Source: Brumimicrobium oceani (lineage in GTDB: Bacteria > Bacteroidota > Bacteroidia > Flavobacteriales_D > Crocinitomicaceae). Taken from it: a stretch of 64,000 bases of DNA. The notes beneath the pieces were generated by a model, which did not search any database, was not told the DNA's origin, and saw nothing but the letters and a program-made list of their open reading frames with translations. Shown one piece after another: positions 33,718 to 42,694 of this stretch. The stretch is taken from NCBI RefSeq assembly GCF_003143775.1, contig NZ_QFRJ01000002.1:454501-518500 (forward strand), given 5' to 3'. Position numbers and translations under genes: made by a program. Position 1 is the first letter of the stretch, and the number at the start of each line of letters is the position of its first letter.

Positions 33718-34275
33718 TTACTCATCTTCCACCGCGCGTATGCCTTTTTCAGGATACTTTCCTTTGAATTGGCTTAACTCCTTTTTAATGAAAGCAATGT
33801 CTTTTTCTACATCCCCTGTCGGGGTAAACAAATCTAAAAATCCTCCAATTTTCTTTTCGTAGTCCATGTAACCAATATAAATTGGAACTTTTGCACGAAG
33901 CGCTATATAATAAAATCCTTTTTTCCAATTTGGACTATAACTTCTTGTACCTTCTGGCGTAAAAACCATGTACATTGAGTCGTTATTATTGAAATGCTTT
34001 ACGGCCTGATCGGTAAATTTATTATTTTTCCCTCGATGAATTGGAATTCCACCAATCGCTTTTAAAAACCAACCCAAAGGTGGAAAGAACAACTCGCTTT
34101 TAATTAGATAACGGCCTTTTACACCGTAGTAAGTAAACGCTAATTTTCCTATAATGAAATCCCAATTACTCGTATGAGGCCCCATTACAATAACTGCTTT
34201 ATCTACTCCTTCAGGACTGTCTTTGATATCCCAACCCATTAATTTCAGTATCCACAAAGAAACTTTCCCCATCAT
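33718..34275 (-). CDS. PlsC-like 1-acyl-glycerol-3-phosphate acyltransferase family protein
   Basis: A 185-residue lipid acyltransferase of the lysophospholipid acyltransferase superfamily. The catalytic HX4D motif is H34-TSNW-D39. The second motif FTPEGTRS, equivalent to the FPEGTR block, lies at about residues 105-112, and GGIPIHRGK forms the intermediate block. There is no clear membrane helix. It is shorter than E. coli PlsC (about 245 residues) and may use another acceptor. It diverges from the unrecognised gene at 34379. Confidence 0.85.
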   Translation of the reverse strand: MMGKVSLWILKLMGWDIKDSPEGVDKAVIVMGPHTSNWDFIIGKLAFTYYGVKGRYLIKSELFFPPLGWFLKAIGGIPIHRGKNNKFTDQAVKHFNNNDSMYMVFTPEGTRSYSPNWKKGFYYIALRAKVPIYIGYMDYEKKIGGFLDLFTPTGDVEKDIAFIKKELSQFKGKYPEKGIRAVEDE

Positions 34276-34360
34276 TATATATTGAAAAATTATTAAGTTT
34301 AACTACTCCTTTATTTTGTATCGGTTAATGACTATTTTTACCAATACAAAATTTAAGCAA

Positions 34361-34368
34361 CAAAGATA
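34361..34368 (-). promoter_or_regulatory. -7 promoter box for the acyltransferase gene
   Basis: TATCTTTG on the minus strand, only 11 bases upstream of the divergent ATG at 34379. Any -33 element of this promoter would lie inside the neighbouring gene. Confidence 0.4.
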
Positions 34369-34378
34369 ATTTTTATAA

Positions 34379-35728
34379 ATGAATCCTCCGCAGGTCGTGA
34401 AAAAATATAAACGTGTATATAAATTTGCTATTGCGCTGTTGCTTTTAGTGAACCTCTGGATTATTATTGGAATCATAAGCTTCACAGCAGAAACTAAATC
34501 TTTTTCAAACAAAAGCCTCGTGCCAGAAGAAGTAGATTTCGTGATGACCATAAACTCAAAAAAACTTATTAAAGAGCTATTAGTCGATGTCTTATTTAAT
34601 ACCGAATTAGATAAAAGTAGCGCTGAATTATTCATTCCAAAAGAAGGAGAAGTCACCAACAGATTAGGAGCTGACATCACCTCTGAAGTTGTTGTGTTCT
34701 ATGATAACTGGCAAGGGAATAGTGCACAAGGATTACTTTTTAATCTCTCCAATCAGGCAGATTTCGACAGGTATCAAAGTAGTGAAGAACACACAATAAA
34801 AAATAGTAATTCTAAATATGGCGTCATTATCAATCTAGATGAAGGAAGCCCAGGAAAAGCAAGAAGTCACTACACAAATTTGGCAAATCGCATCATCAAT
34901 TCAGAAAAAAAAGATGGTCAGGCTGCACACGCTCAACCTATGCTGAACCTAGCCTATAGAGGTGAGGGTGACCAGTATTTAAATGACTTAAGTCTCAATT
35001 TGAACATTGAAAAAGAAACTATTTTTATTGAAGGAAAAGGTAAGCTGAAAGACAGTGCAATTGCTCAATCCTTTATTCAGAATGCTCTACATCTTCCCAT
35101 TTCAGAAAAATATTTCCAGCTTCAAACCAGTGAAATACCTGAAGATGCGATGAAATATTTAACCAACTTTTTGAGTAAACTGGGCGTAACAATCCCCCAC
35201 ATCAAATCGATGCAAATCTTAGTTTATGGTGTTACAATAGGCGAAATAAACGGCTCTATGGCTGTATTGCCCAATTTAGATTGTGTACTCAGGTTAGACG
35301 ACAAGATTCAGATAGATAGCTTGATGAAAGACCTCAATCCATATTATCGTGATTTAGTCAATTTCGAAAAACAACACATTACACTCGGAGATGTAGTCTA
35401 CCATTACACTCAAGTTTCAGAAAATGAAATTCATATTGGAGTCACAGAAAAGCCTAAATATACCGCCAAAGAAATAAAACCGCATTATTCAATGAATGGT
35501 TATCCATCCACTATTTTAGAAATCGAGGGAAAAGGATTTATTGCCGGTTTCATCAAAATGATGCCACCTGTTAAGCTTTCAAAGCAGTTTTTGGAAGAGG
35601 TAGAGCATTTTAATATTCACGCAGAGCAAGCAGGAGATTCATTGGAGATTAAAGGAGAAATTTCTATTCGAGAAGAAAAATTTATGACCGTAGAAATTGC
35701 GAAATACGGACTGTTACTCTTTAACTAA
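34379..35728 (+). CDS. Unrecognised membrane-anchored protein
   Basis: A 449-residue protein I do not recognise. A short basic N-terminus precedes one membrane helix at about residues 15-37 (FAIALLLLVNLWIIIGIISF). The rest is soluble and probably extracytoplasmic, of mixed alpha/beta character. It has no cysteines and no metal-binding or hydrolase motif that I can see. Phrases such as PEEVDFVMTINSKKLIKELL suggest a repeated two-half architecture, with DFVMTIN-like in the first half and LDCVLRLDDK-like in the second. It diverges from the PlsC-like gene by about 100 bp and converges on the metal-receptor gene with 3 bp between stops. Confidence 0.75.
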   Translation: MNPPQVVKKYKRVYKFAIALLLLVNLWIIIGIISFTAETKSFSNKSLVPEEVDFVMTINSKKLIKELLVDVLFNTELDKSSAELFIPKEGEVTNRLGADITSEVVVFYDNWQGNSAQGLLFNLSNQADFDRYQSSEEHTIKNSNSKYGVIINLDEGSPGKARSHYTNLANRIINSEKKDGQAAHAQPMLNLAYRGEGDQYLNDLSLNLNIEKETIFIEGKGKLKDSAIAQSFIQNALHLPISEKYFQLQTSEIPEDAMKYLTNFLSKLGVTIPHIKSMQILVYGVTIGEINGSMAVLPNLDCVLRLDDKIQIDSLMKDLNPYYRDLVNFEKQHITLGDVVYHYTQVSENEIHIGVTEKPKYTAKEIKPHYSMNGYPSTILEIEGKGFIAGFIKMMPPVKLSKQFLEEVEHFNIHAEQAGDSLEIKGEISIREEKFMTVEIAKYGLLLFN

Positions 35729-35731
35729 AAG

Positions 35732-36514
35732 TCATAGCTCAGCCCTCATTTCCCTCATCAATCCTTTTAAATAAGCTGGTGCATTGATCAATCTTGAGCC
35801 ATACCAAGTAAAATACTCTCCATCTACCAGCATTAACTTAGCTTTCGGGAAGTAGTTTTGTATTTCAGCAAAGTGTTTTTCCTTGAAAGGATATGGCTCA
35901 GTACTCAAGAAAACATAATCCAATTCAGGAAGATTTTCCATATCTAATTCAGGATAGCGTTCTTGATTTCCTAAAACGTTCATCATTCCCATATGGTCCG
36001 TAAGAATAACATCTATGAAAGTGTTTGAGCCCACGCCCATAAAAGGATCTTTCCAAATCAAGTAGGCCACTTTAGCTTTGTGCGTAAAAGGAGTTATTGT
36101 TCTAAAATTGCTTTTAATTTCATCAACCATCTCCACTCCTCGCTTTTCAACATTACAGAGCTTTGAAACCTGAGCAATCATTTCCAGGCTGTCTTCTAAA
36201 TCATAAATATCGCTCATATAAACGGGAGCAATCTTGCGCAATGCTTCAATATCTTCCTTGGTATTTTCTTCCTTGTTACCGATAATCAAATCAGGTTTCA
36301 AAGCAGCAATTTTATCAATATTCGCATCTTTTGTTCCTCCAATTCTTTCCTTGGAACGAAACCATTCATTGGGGTGTATACAAAATTTAGTAATCCCAAT
36401 CACCCTATCGCCTAAACCTAAATCATAAAGCAATTCAGTTTGAGAAGGAACCAAAGAGATAATTCTCATCGGTTCCTTTTCTAAAATTATATCATCTCCC
36501 AATTGATCAATCAC
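35732..36514 (-). CDS. Helical-backbone metal receptor (BtuF-like binding protein)
   Basis: A 260-residue protein of the TroA/BtuF superfamily, which binds corrinoids, haem or siderophore-iron for ABC importers. Two small domains are joined by a long helix. Motifs include RIISLVPSQTELLYDLGLGD, GGTKDANIDKIAALKPDLII and the late VFLSTEPYPFKEKH. No signal peptide or lipobox is visible from any in-frame start, so it may stay in the cytoplasm. It lies 9 bp after the cystathionine beta-synthase gene and is likely cotranscribed. No permease gene is nearby. The ligand is unknown. Confidence 0.8.
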   Translation of the reverse strand: MIDQLGDDIILEKEPMRIISLVPSQTELLYDLGLGDRVIGITKFCIHPNEWFRSKERIGGTKDANIDKIAALKPDLIIGNKEENTKEDIEALRKIAPVYMSDIYDLEDSLEMIAQVSKLCNVEKRGVEMVDEIKSNFRTITPFTHKAKVAYLIWKDPFMGVGSNTFIDVILTDHMGMMNVLGNQERYPELDMENLPELDYVFLSTEPYPFKEKHFAEIQNYFPKAKLMLVDGEYFTWYGSRLINAPAYLKGLMREMRAEL

Positions 36515-36523
36515 AACTATAAA

Positions 36524-37885
36524 TTAAGCCATTGCACTAATTACATCGTGCCTTGTAACAATATGGAATTTGTCCTCTCCTAGTTCTACTAAGACTGCAG
36601 GCACATCCTTGTTAATCAATTTAGACAATTCCTTGATTGAAGTATTCGGTTGAACAACAGGAAGTTTAGGCCCCATGATTTTGCCCACTGCTTCATCTTT
36701 CATTTGTTCATTTCCAATCATTTGATTAATCAAAGCAGTTTCGTCGATCAAACCAACAAACTTTCCGTCCTTGGTAACTGGAATTTGAGAAATTTTATAT
36801 TGCCTCATCTTTGCCACCGCGTGAGAAGCCAATTCTTCCACACCAATAGTTACCAAAGGATGGTCTTTGTGATTTTCTAATAAATCATGAGCAGATTTAT
36901 GCGCTTCTTCCAAGAAACCTCTGTCTCTCATCCAATCATCGTTAAACATTTTACCCACATATCGACTTCCGTGATCATGGAATAAAACCACAACAACATC
37001 GTCTTTCTTGAACATGTCTTTCATTTGAAGAATTCCCTTGATAGCAGAACCCGCAGAGTTCCCCACAAAAATCCCTTCTTCACGTGCTAATTTTCTAGTG
37101 TAAATTGCAGCATCCTTATCCGTTACTTTTTCGAAATGATCTATTGTATCGAAATCAACGTTTTTTGGTAAAATATCTTCTCCAATTCCTTCTGTGATGT
37201 ACGGGTAGATTTCATTTTCATCAAAAATACCTGTTTCGTGATATTTCTTGAAAACAGAACCATAAGTATCAATTCCAATGATTTTAACATCCGGATTTTG
37301 TTCCTTCAAGTATTTTCCTACACCAGAAATGGTTCCTCCTGTTCCAACACCAACAACGAAATGAGTGATTTTCCCATCCGTTTGCTCCCAGATCTCAGGT
37401 CCAGTAGATTCGTAGTGCGCCTCACGATTGGCCAAGTTGTCATATTGATTTACATACCAAGAATTTGGGGTTTCTTCTGCCAATCTTCTAGAAACTGAAT
37501 AATAAGAGCGTGGATCTTCGGGCTCAACATTTGTTGGACAAACCACTACTTCAGCACCCACCGCACGAAGAATATCCATCTTCTCCTTACTTTGCTTGTC
37601 GCTTAAAACACAAATCAGTTTATAGCCTTTAATCACGGCTGCCAATGCCAAGCCCATTCCAGTATTTCCAGAAGTCCCCTCAATAATGGTTCCTCCAGGT
37701 TTTATCAACCCTTGCTTTTCAGCTTCTTCGACCATTTTTACCGCCATTCTGTCTTTCACAGAGTTTCCAGGATTTGTAGTTTCAACCTTAGCCAAAACAG
37801 TTGCTGGAATATCCTTGGTCATTTTATTGATCCTTACCATTGGTGTGTTACCGATGGTTTCTAATATGTTGTTGTAAATTTTCAT
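36524..37885 (-). CDS. Cystathionine beta-synthase with CBS domain pair
   Basis: A PLP enzyme condensing serine (or O-acetylserine) with homocysteine or sulfide. From the ATG ending at 37885 it has 453 residues and begins MKIYNNILETIGNTPMVRIN. The PLP lysine is K44 in NPGNSVKDR. The phosphate loop is GTSGNTG and the late GVGTGGTISG is present. The C-terminal 125 residues form a CBS pair (VGLIDETALINQM, VELGEDKFHIVTRHDVISA), a possible adenosyl-ligand sensor. An upstream ATG adding nine residues is rejected because the promoter box sits only 16 bases before the chosen start. A cysteine synthase role cannot be excluded. Confidence 0.88.
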   Translation of the reverse strand: MKIYNNILETIGNTPMVRINKMTKDIPATVLAKVETTNPGNSVKDRMAVKMVEEAEKQGLIKPGGTIIEGTSGNTGMGLALAAVIKGYKLICVLSDKQSKEKMDILRAVGAEVVVCPTNVEPEDPRSYYSVSRRLAEETPNSWYVNQYDNLANREAHYESTGPEIWEQTDGKITHFVVGVGTGGTISGVGKYLKEQNPDVKIIGIDTYGSVFKKYHETGIFDENEIYPYITEGIGEDILPKNVDFDTIDHFEKVTDKDAAIYTRKLAREEGIFVGNSAGSAIKGILQMKDMFKKDDVVVVLFHDHGSRYVGKMFNDDWMRDRGFLEEAHKSAHDLLENHKDHPLVTIGVEELASHAVAKMRQYKISQIPVTKDGKFVGLIDETALINQMIGNEQMKDEAVGKIMGPKLPVVQPNTSIKELSKLINKDVPAVLVELGEDKFHIVTRHDVISAMA

Positions 37886-37900
37886 CAAATCTATTTTTTG

Positions 37901-37908
37901 CAAAGGTA
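37901..37908 (-). promoter_or_regulatory. -7 promoter box for the cystathionine beta-synthase gene
   Basis: TACCTTTG on the minus strand, 16 bases before the chosen ATG, fits TAnnTTTG. Its place also argues against the longer reading frame starting at 37912. Confidence 0.5.
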
Positions 37909-37912
37909 ACAA

Positions 37913-38266
37913 ATGATAAGCGATAAATAAAACTGAGATTTGACAATTCGTTTAGGGGTATTTTTAATGACTAAAACCTGGTTTATCAAATGAAATAGCG
38001 TCACAAAACGAAAAATTCCAAAACAGATAATAAAACACCCAATTGCTGATTGGTTTTTGGGCATTCCCCAGCCGATTTTTTCCTCCCAAAACATTAACCA
38101 ATATTCGAAGACATAATGTCGGGACGATTTGTAAACTTAGCGAAGCGATCTCATGACCAAAGGGAGTAATCGACCTTCATCATTGTTAAAATGGTTTAAA
38201 ATTTGAAAAATGCAAAATCAATCAAAGGCTACCGCGAGAATATTCTCGTGGTTGTCTGATTCCCCG
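37913..38266. other. Gap of about 350 bp with a half repeat and a small palindrome
   Basis: It contains a truncated GGGACGATTTG repeat (38101-38131: ATTCGAAGACATAATGTCGG then GACGATTTG, right half lost). It also contains a 22-bp near-perfect palindrome at 38231-38252 (ACCGCGAGAA/TTCTCGTGGT) just past the stop of the T9SS gene. No gene is visible. Confidence 0.6.
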
Positions 38267-40141
38267 CTACCTTGAAACAACAATCTTCTCCACCCGCATA
38301 AAACTCTCTTTGCCAATCCTCACCAAGTAGACACCATTCGACAAACGAGTTTTGTCAAAGGATGTATTCAATTCTCCATTGAATGTTCCTTTCTTTTGCC
38401 TTTCAATTAATTTTCCACTGATATCGAATAAATCAACATACATTTCCTCTGAAACAGGCAAATCACTTCCTTGAACTAGAATACTTTCATCATTTTGCAT
38501 AAGTATTAGCGCTGCTTCGGATTTCATCGATTCATTTTCTATTCCCACCTGACTTTGCAGATTAAATGAGAAAATTTTTGTTTTCCTATCGCCAATATTC
38601 CCAAATGGCCCCGTATCACCAATATATTCTCCTGTATACCAAAACTCTTGTCCGTCTGGAGAAAGAGACATATGAGAATAATCTCCAAATCTGTTACCCC
38701 CTTTTTGGTAGGACAATCCTTTTTGCGCCCAAGTTTCAGTAAAGGTAAATTCACCTAAATCATCTCCCGCCAAACGTCCTGTAGCCGCTAATCCAGGGTA
38801 TTCCGTCGGTCCCGAAACAGAATAGCCCATTCCAATATTCCCATTATAATCCATGGCTATACTTCCCAGGAAACGACTATTCCCATCATCAATTGAATAT
38901 GTACCTTGTTGATGAATTCCCCAATCATCTCCATCGCTATCTTGACGGAGTTCATACCAGCGAATGCCTGCCGTGTTGTTGTTATCGATATCCACCACAT
39001 TACAAAGCATTACAGTATTGTAAGTTGGCCAAATCAAATATTGAGCTCTGTAATTAAAAACAGAAGCAATCGCATCGATTTTCTGATTTGTTCCTTTTTG
39101 AATAATATCATCCCAAGAATTGGTGAAAGTAGAGTTAAACGGAACAGTTACGATTTCTTGGTCAACCACAATAGAGGAATTACTTGGTGTGTTCCAATCG
39201 GTGGTCATTTTTAACACTTTAATATGGTCTTCATTTATTCCACCACTCCAAGAATCATCTTGAAACAAGAACATGCTTATTGGAGTTCCATAAGGTGGTA
39301 GGTCACCATCAGCATCCGCTGGCAGCACACTATTAAAAAAGTTTTGCGTGGCGAATGGAGGCAAGTTTAGATTAATCATGGAAGCACTAGGATCTCCCAC
39401 CAGCATTTTGTCACGTTCAAAAACAACAACGCCTTTTCCCTGAGTATTTGAGGTCATATAATAACCATCAGACCACACTGAATATTTTGGGTAATCTGGA
39501 AAACTATTAAAACTATAAGCATACAAATGATAAGCACCTGTTGGATCAGAAGTTTCAGAAACAGCCAGCAATATTTCATTCGATCCTGTTTGAAACTGAG
39601 TAATTAAAAATCTTTCAGCATGTCTGTCCCATAAAACAATAGGATCCCCTGAATTTGTTGACCCTGGCCACAAATCTTTTAATTGAATAATTCCGGTAAC
39701 CGGAGAGCCATCCAGGTTATAAACACGATATGCAACATTGACGGCCTGTACATAATACTGATCGCTTACTGCTCCCGATGGGTCTGGCGGAAACGCACCA
39801 TCCATTCCAATAAAGTTTTGAAGTAGCTTTACCTCTCCTCTTTTCTTTTCTGCGGGCCCTGAGGACTTCATGGAATAATTGTTGACCAAAGGATCAAACT
39901 TTAACGGCAACGCTGAAGAGTCCAAATATTCTGGACGCACTCTGTTCTTGCGCACCTTGGCTTCGTCATTATAATACGCCATAGATTTTTCATCGTGAAT
40001 CTGCGGCAAATCTCTCAAGGGCTGAGACAAACCCAAATATGTTCCTTGTTTTTTAATTACACTTGGTTCCTCTGTTTGTCCAAAAGACAAAGTAGAACTG
40101 AATAAGAATAAAGTCGTGACAAATAGATATAAATTCTTCAT
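38267..40141 (-). CDS. Secreted protein with type IX sorting domain
   Basis: A 624-residue protein exported by Sec and then by the type IX system. It has a signal peptide (MKNLYLFVTTLFLFSSTLSF, cleavage near SFG-Q) and a C-terminal Por-type sorting domain over the last 75 residues (VDLFDISGKLIERQKKG, LSNGVYLVRIGKESFMRVEK). The central 450 residues look like a beta-propeller-type surface protein (AVSDQYYVQAVNVAYRVYNL, PDYPKYSVWSDGYYMT). No catalytic motif is evident. It is monocistronic and flanked by repeat fragments. Confidence 0.85.
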   Translation of the reverse strand: MKNLYLFVTTLFLFSSTLSFGQTEEPSVIKKQGTYLGLSQPLRDLPQIHDEKSMAYYNDEAKVRKNRVRPEYLDSSALPLKFDPLVNNYSMKSSGPAEKKRGEVKLLQNFIGMDGAFPPDPSGAVSDQYYVQAVNVAYRVYNLDGSPVTGIIQLKDLWPGSTNSGDPIVLWDRHAERFLITQFQTGSNEILLAVSETSDPTGAYHLYAYSFNSFPDYPKYSVWSDGYYMTSNTQGKGVVVFERDKMLVGDPSASMINLNLPPFATQNFFNSVLPADADGDLPPYGTPISMFLFQDDSWSGGINEDHIKVLKMTTDWNTPSNSSIVVDQEIVTVPFNSTFTNSWDDIIQKGTNQKIDAIASVFNYRAQYLIWPTYNTVMLCNVVDIDNNNTAGIRWYELRQDSDGDDWGIHQQGTYSIDDGNSRFLGSIAMDYNGNIGMGYSVSGPTEYPGLAATGRLAGDDLGEFTFTETWAQKGLSYQKGGNRFGDYSHMSLSPDGQEFWYTGEYIGDTGPFGNIGDRKTKIFSFNLQSQVGIENESMKSEAALILMQNDESILVQGSDLPVSEEMYVDLFDISGKLIERQKKGTFNGELNTSFDKTRLSNGVYLVRIGKESFMRVEKIVVSR

Positions 40142-40221
40142 GACATAAAATTAGTGAAAAATAGAGTAATCCGCGGGATGAGAATATAAGTTTTCATTGG
40201 AAAGCTACGCCGTAATTGATC

Positions 40222-40255
40222 ATTCAAAGAATAATGTAGGGACGAATTGTAACTC
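40222..40255. repeat. Degenerate GGGACGA-family repeat
   Basis: ATTCAAAGAATAATGTAGGG followed by ACGAATTGTAACTC keeps the leader and left half of the family but has lost the right half. It lies about 80 bp upstream of the T9SS gene start. Confidence 0.6.
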
Positions 40256-40303
40256 TTGCATACAGGGACAAGACTTTTGTCTCTGGCAAAAGTTATAAAA
40301 AGG

Positions 40304-40336
40304 AAAAAAGCCATTCTCGATGAGAATGGCTTTTTT
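40304..40336 (-). terminator. Strong terminator after rny
   Basis: A perfect 15-bp stem (AAAAAAGCCATTCTC/GAGAATGGCTTTTTT) with a GAT loop lies 31 bases after the rny stop. The A/T tails make it work in either direction, but only rny ends here. Confidence 0.85.
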
Positions 40337-40366
40337 ATAATTCGTAATTAAATACCTCCTAATGAC

Positions 40367-41899
40367 CTATTTCGCATAGTTCACTGATCTTCTTTCACGG
40401 ATCAAAGTTACTTTCACTTGACCCGGATAAGTCATTTCAGTTTGAATTTTTTGAGAAATTGCAAATGACAATTCATCCGCTTTTAAATCTGAAACTTTTT
40501 CACTTTCTACCATAACACGTAGCTCTCTTCCTGCTTGGATAGCGTAGGCTTTGATTACACCATCATAAGAAAGTGCATGATTCTCTAGTTCCTTAATTCG
40601 ATTGATGTAAGACTCCACCACCTCACGACGTGCTCCTGGTCTAGCTCCAGAAATCGCATCGGCTATTTGCACAAGTGGAGAAATTAATGTCGTCATTTCA
40701 ATTTCATCGTGGTGAGCGCCTATTGCATTACAAACATCTGGTTTTTCACCAAATTTCTCTGCAATTTTCATCCCTAAAATAGCGTGTGGCAATTCTGGTT
40801 CATCCTCTGGAACTTTTCCGATATCGTGGAGCAAACCAGCACGTTTAGCCAATTTCACATTCAATCCTAATTCAGAAGCCATGATTGCACAAATGTTGGC
40901 TACCTCTCTACTGTGTTGCAATAAGTTTTGTCCGTAAGAAGAACGGTACTTCATTCTACCCACCATCTTCAATAACTCAGGGTGTAGACCGTGAATACCT
41001 AAATCTATACAAGTTCTACGACCGGTCTCCGCGATTTCATCATCTAATGATTTTCTTGTTTTCGCTACCACCTCCTCAATTCTGGCAGGGTGAATACGGC
41101 CATCTGAAACCAATTGGTGCATTGCCAATCTCGCGATTTCTCTCCTCACTGGATCGAAACAAGACAGTAAAATTGCTTCTGGTGTATCATCCACTACGAT
41201 TTCAACTCCAGTAGCTGCTTCCAAGGCACGAATGTTTCGCCCTTCACGTCCAATAATTCTACCTTTCACCTCATCAGAATCGATATTAAACACAGAAACT
41301 GCATTCTCCACCGCTTGCTCATGCGCAACACGCTGAATAGATTGAATAATAATTTTCTTTGCTTCTCTGTTGGCATTCAACTTTGCTTCATCAACAATAT
41401 CTTTGATGTGGGCCATTGCATCTGTTCGCGCTTCATCCTTCAATGCTTCCATCAATTGTTTTTTCGCTTCTTCCACATCCATTCCTGAAATTCGGGACAG
41501 CTCTAAAACACGCTTATCTTGGATTTTTTCCAATTCGTCATGCTTCGTTTGGGTCAATTGAATCTTCTCTTCCAAACTTGCGGTTTTAGCATCTAAAGAC
41601 TTCTCTTTACGATTAATCTCTTCAATTTTCTTAGATAAATTTTTCTCTTTAGCTTTAGTTCTATCTTCCGCAGATTGCAACTTACGCTCACGATCTTTTA
41701 TGGTTTTCTCATGGTTTTCTTTCAAGTTTAAGAACTTTTCTTTCGCTTGAATGATCTTGTCTTTCTTAATAGACTCGCCCTCAGTTTCGGCTTCATTAAG
41801 AATCTGTTCTTTTCTTTTCTTCAACAGTGTGTTTTGCACTACAAAGGCAAGTACGACTCCTATTATCAGTCCTATACTTACTCCTATTATTATTTCCAT
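40367..41899 (-). CDS. rny: Ribonuclease Y
   Basis: A membrane-anchored endoribonuclease that initiates mRNA decay. The 510 residues have a single N-terminal helix ([20 protein letters not shown]), a charged coiled coil to about residue 185, a KH domain ([20 protein letters not shown]) and an HD domain ([25 protein letters not shown]). The C-terminus ends [19 protein letters not shown]. It is the third gene of a unit with the ZapB-like protein and zapA, followed by a strong terminator. Confidence 0.97.
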   Translation of the reverse strand: MEIIIGVSIGLIIGVVLAFVVQNTLLKKRKEQILNEAETEGESIKKDKIIQAKEKFLNLKENHEKTIKDRERKLQSAEDRTKAKEKNLSKKIEEINRKEKSLDAKTASLEEKIQLTQTKHDELEKIQDKRVLELSRISGMDVEEAKKQLMEALKDEARTDAMAHIKDIVDEAKLNANREAKKIIIQSIQRVAHEQAVENAVSVFNIDSDEVKGRIIGREGRNIRALEAATGVEIVVDDTPEAILLSCFDPVRREIARLAMHQLVSDGRIHPARIEEVVAKTRKSLDDEIAETGRRTCIDLGIHGLHPELLKMVGRMKYRSSYGQNLLQHSREVANICAIMASELGLNVKLAKRAGLLHDIGKVPEDEPELPHAILGMKIAEKFGEKPDVCNAIGAHHDEIEMTTLISPLVQIADAISGARPGARREVVESYINRIKELENHALSYDGVIKAYAIQAGRELRVMVESEKVSDLKADELSFAISQKIQTEMTYPGQVKVTLIRERRSVNYAK

Positions 41900-41919
41900 A
41901 GTTATTAAAAATTAAAAAT

Positions 41920-41980
41920 CCCACGTCTTTAAAAAGCACTATTGCTTAAAAAAAAAGTGGGAAACGTTTATTATAAAAAA
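41920..41980 (-). ncRNA. Candidate structured RNA between zapA and rny
   Basis: On the minus strand, TCCCAC and GTGGGA close a structure with an inner AAGCA-ATAG-TGCTT hairpin separated by a U/A-rich bubble. The stem-bubble-stem shape is loosely 6S-like but much shorter. It may only be an mRNA processing or stability element in the zapA-rny transcript. Confidence 0.2.
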
Positions 41981-41993
41981 TGCAAGCTATTTA

Positions 41994-42281
41994 TTACTCT
42001 ACTTCAATACTTTGAGACAACAACTTCAATGCTGCTAACATATCCGATTTCAAAACCCGCTCCTTTCCATCTGAAGGTGCATCGTTTACACGGGTTGCCA
42101 ATTGCAACGAAGTCATCGCTAATAAATCTTGCATATCTTTTACTGCATAACTCTCTTGTAGCTTCTGAATATTTGTATTAATATCTTCCACAGCCTTGCG
42201 AACCTTCTCCTCTTCCCCTTCATTTATGGTGAGTGGATAATTGCGTCCAGCAATAACTATTTTAATTGATACTTTACTCAT
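41994..42281 (-). CDS. zapA: Cell division protein ZapA
   Basis: A 95-residue FtsZ-ring stabiliser. The N-terminal beta-strands (SIKIVIAGRNYPLTINEGEE) are followed by a long coiled-coil helix with the ZapA-type DLLAMTSLQLATRV segment. It is the middle gene of a three-gene unit, five bases after the coiled-coil gene and 94 bases before rny. It probably acts with the neighbouring ZapB-like protein. Confidence 0.9.
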   Translation of the reverse strand: MSKVSIKIVIAGRNYPLTINEGEEEKVRKAVEDINTNIQKLQESYAVKDMQDLLAMTSLQLATRVNDAPSDGKERVLKSDMLAALKLLSQSIEVE

Positions 42282-42286
42282 ATATT

Positions 42287-42583
42287 TTATGCTTTCAATC
42301 GACCTATACAGTCATCTATTTCCCTTACCAGTGCGTCTATTTGTTCTGCGTTTCCTTTCTTGTTTTTTTCTTCAAGTGAAACACGCTCCTCGTTTTGACG
42401 CAATAAATCATCGTACTTGTCTTTGAAATCCTGAACCTCATCTGCACGTTCTCTCAACTTTTCATTAAGCAATTGTAGCTCTGATGTCAATTCGGTGTTT
42501 TCAGATTTAACATTAATGAGTGAAGCGTGCATTTTTGCCACTTTCAACTCTATTTCTGCTATTACTTTTTGAATTTCTTCCAT
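42287..42583 (-). CDS. ZapB-like coiled-coil protein
   Basis: A 98-residue, almost entirely coiled-coil protein (KVIAEIELKVAKMHASLINV, LQLLNEKLRERADEVQDFKD) with no cysteines or membrane segments. Length, composition and the position directly before zapA suggest a ZapB-like divisome adaptor. The sequence identity of coiled coils is weak evidence, so the role rests on context. It is the first gene of the unit, behind a good promoter at 42601-42631. Confidence 0.75.
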   Translation of the reverse strand: MEEIQKVIAEIELKVAKMHASLINVKSENTELTSELQLLNEKLRERADEVQDFKDKYDDLLRQNEERVSLEEKNKKGNAEQIDALVREIDDCIGRLKA

Positions 42584-42600
42584 TTTTTTTACGAATCACA

Positions 42601-42631
42601 CAAAGATAATATTTGCATGCTTATAAAACAA
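42601..42631 (-). promoter_or_regulatory. Promoter of the zapB-like/zapA/rny unit (-33 TTG and -7 TATCTTTG)
   Basis: On the minus strand, TTG (42629-42631), a 20-base spacer and TATCTTTG (42601-42608) match the Bacteroidota consensus, 17 bases upstream of the first ATG. This is the best two-part promoter in the window. Confidence 0.65.
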
Positions 42632-42694
42632 TTAATTTTTGGAATGATTTTTTTAATGTGGTTGTGCATTGCGCCTCTACTGGTGGGAAAACCA

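Noticed and set aside
33525-33767. Plus-strand ORF of 80 codons in the gap before the acyltransferase gene
   Set aside because: Low-complexity Lys/Asn-rich product, extends into the 3' end of a real gene on the other strand, no family features.
38231-38252. Palindrome ACCGCGAGAA/TTCTCGTGGT as terminator of the T9SS gene
   Set aside because: No T run follows on the minus strand; kept only as a note within the gap.
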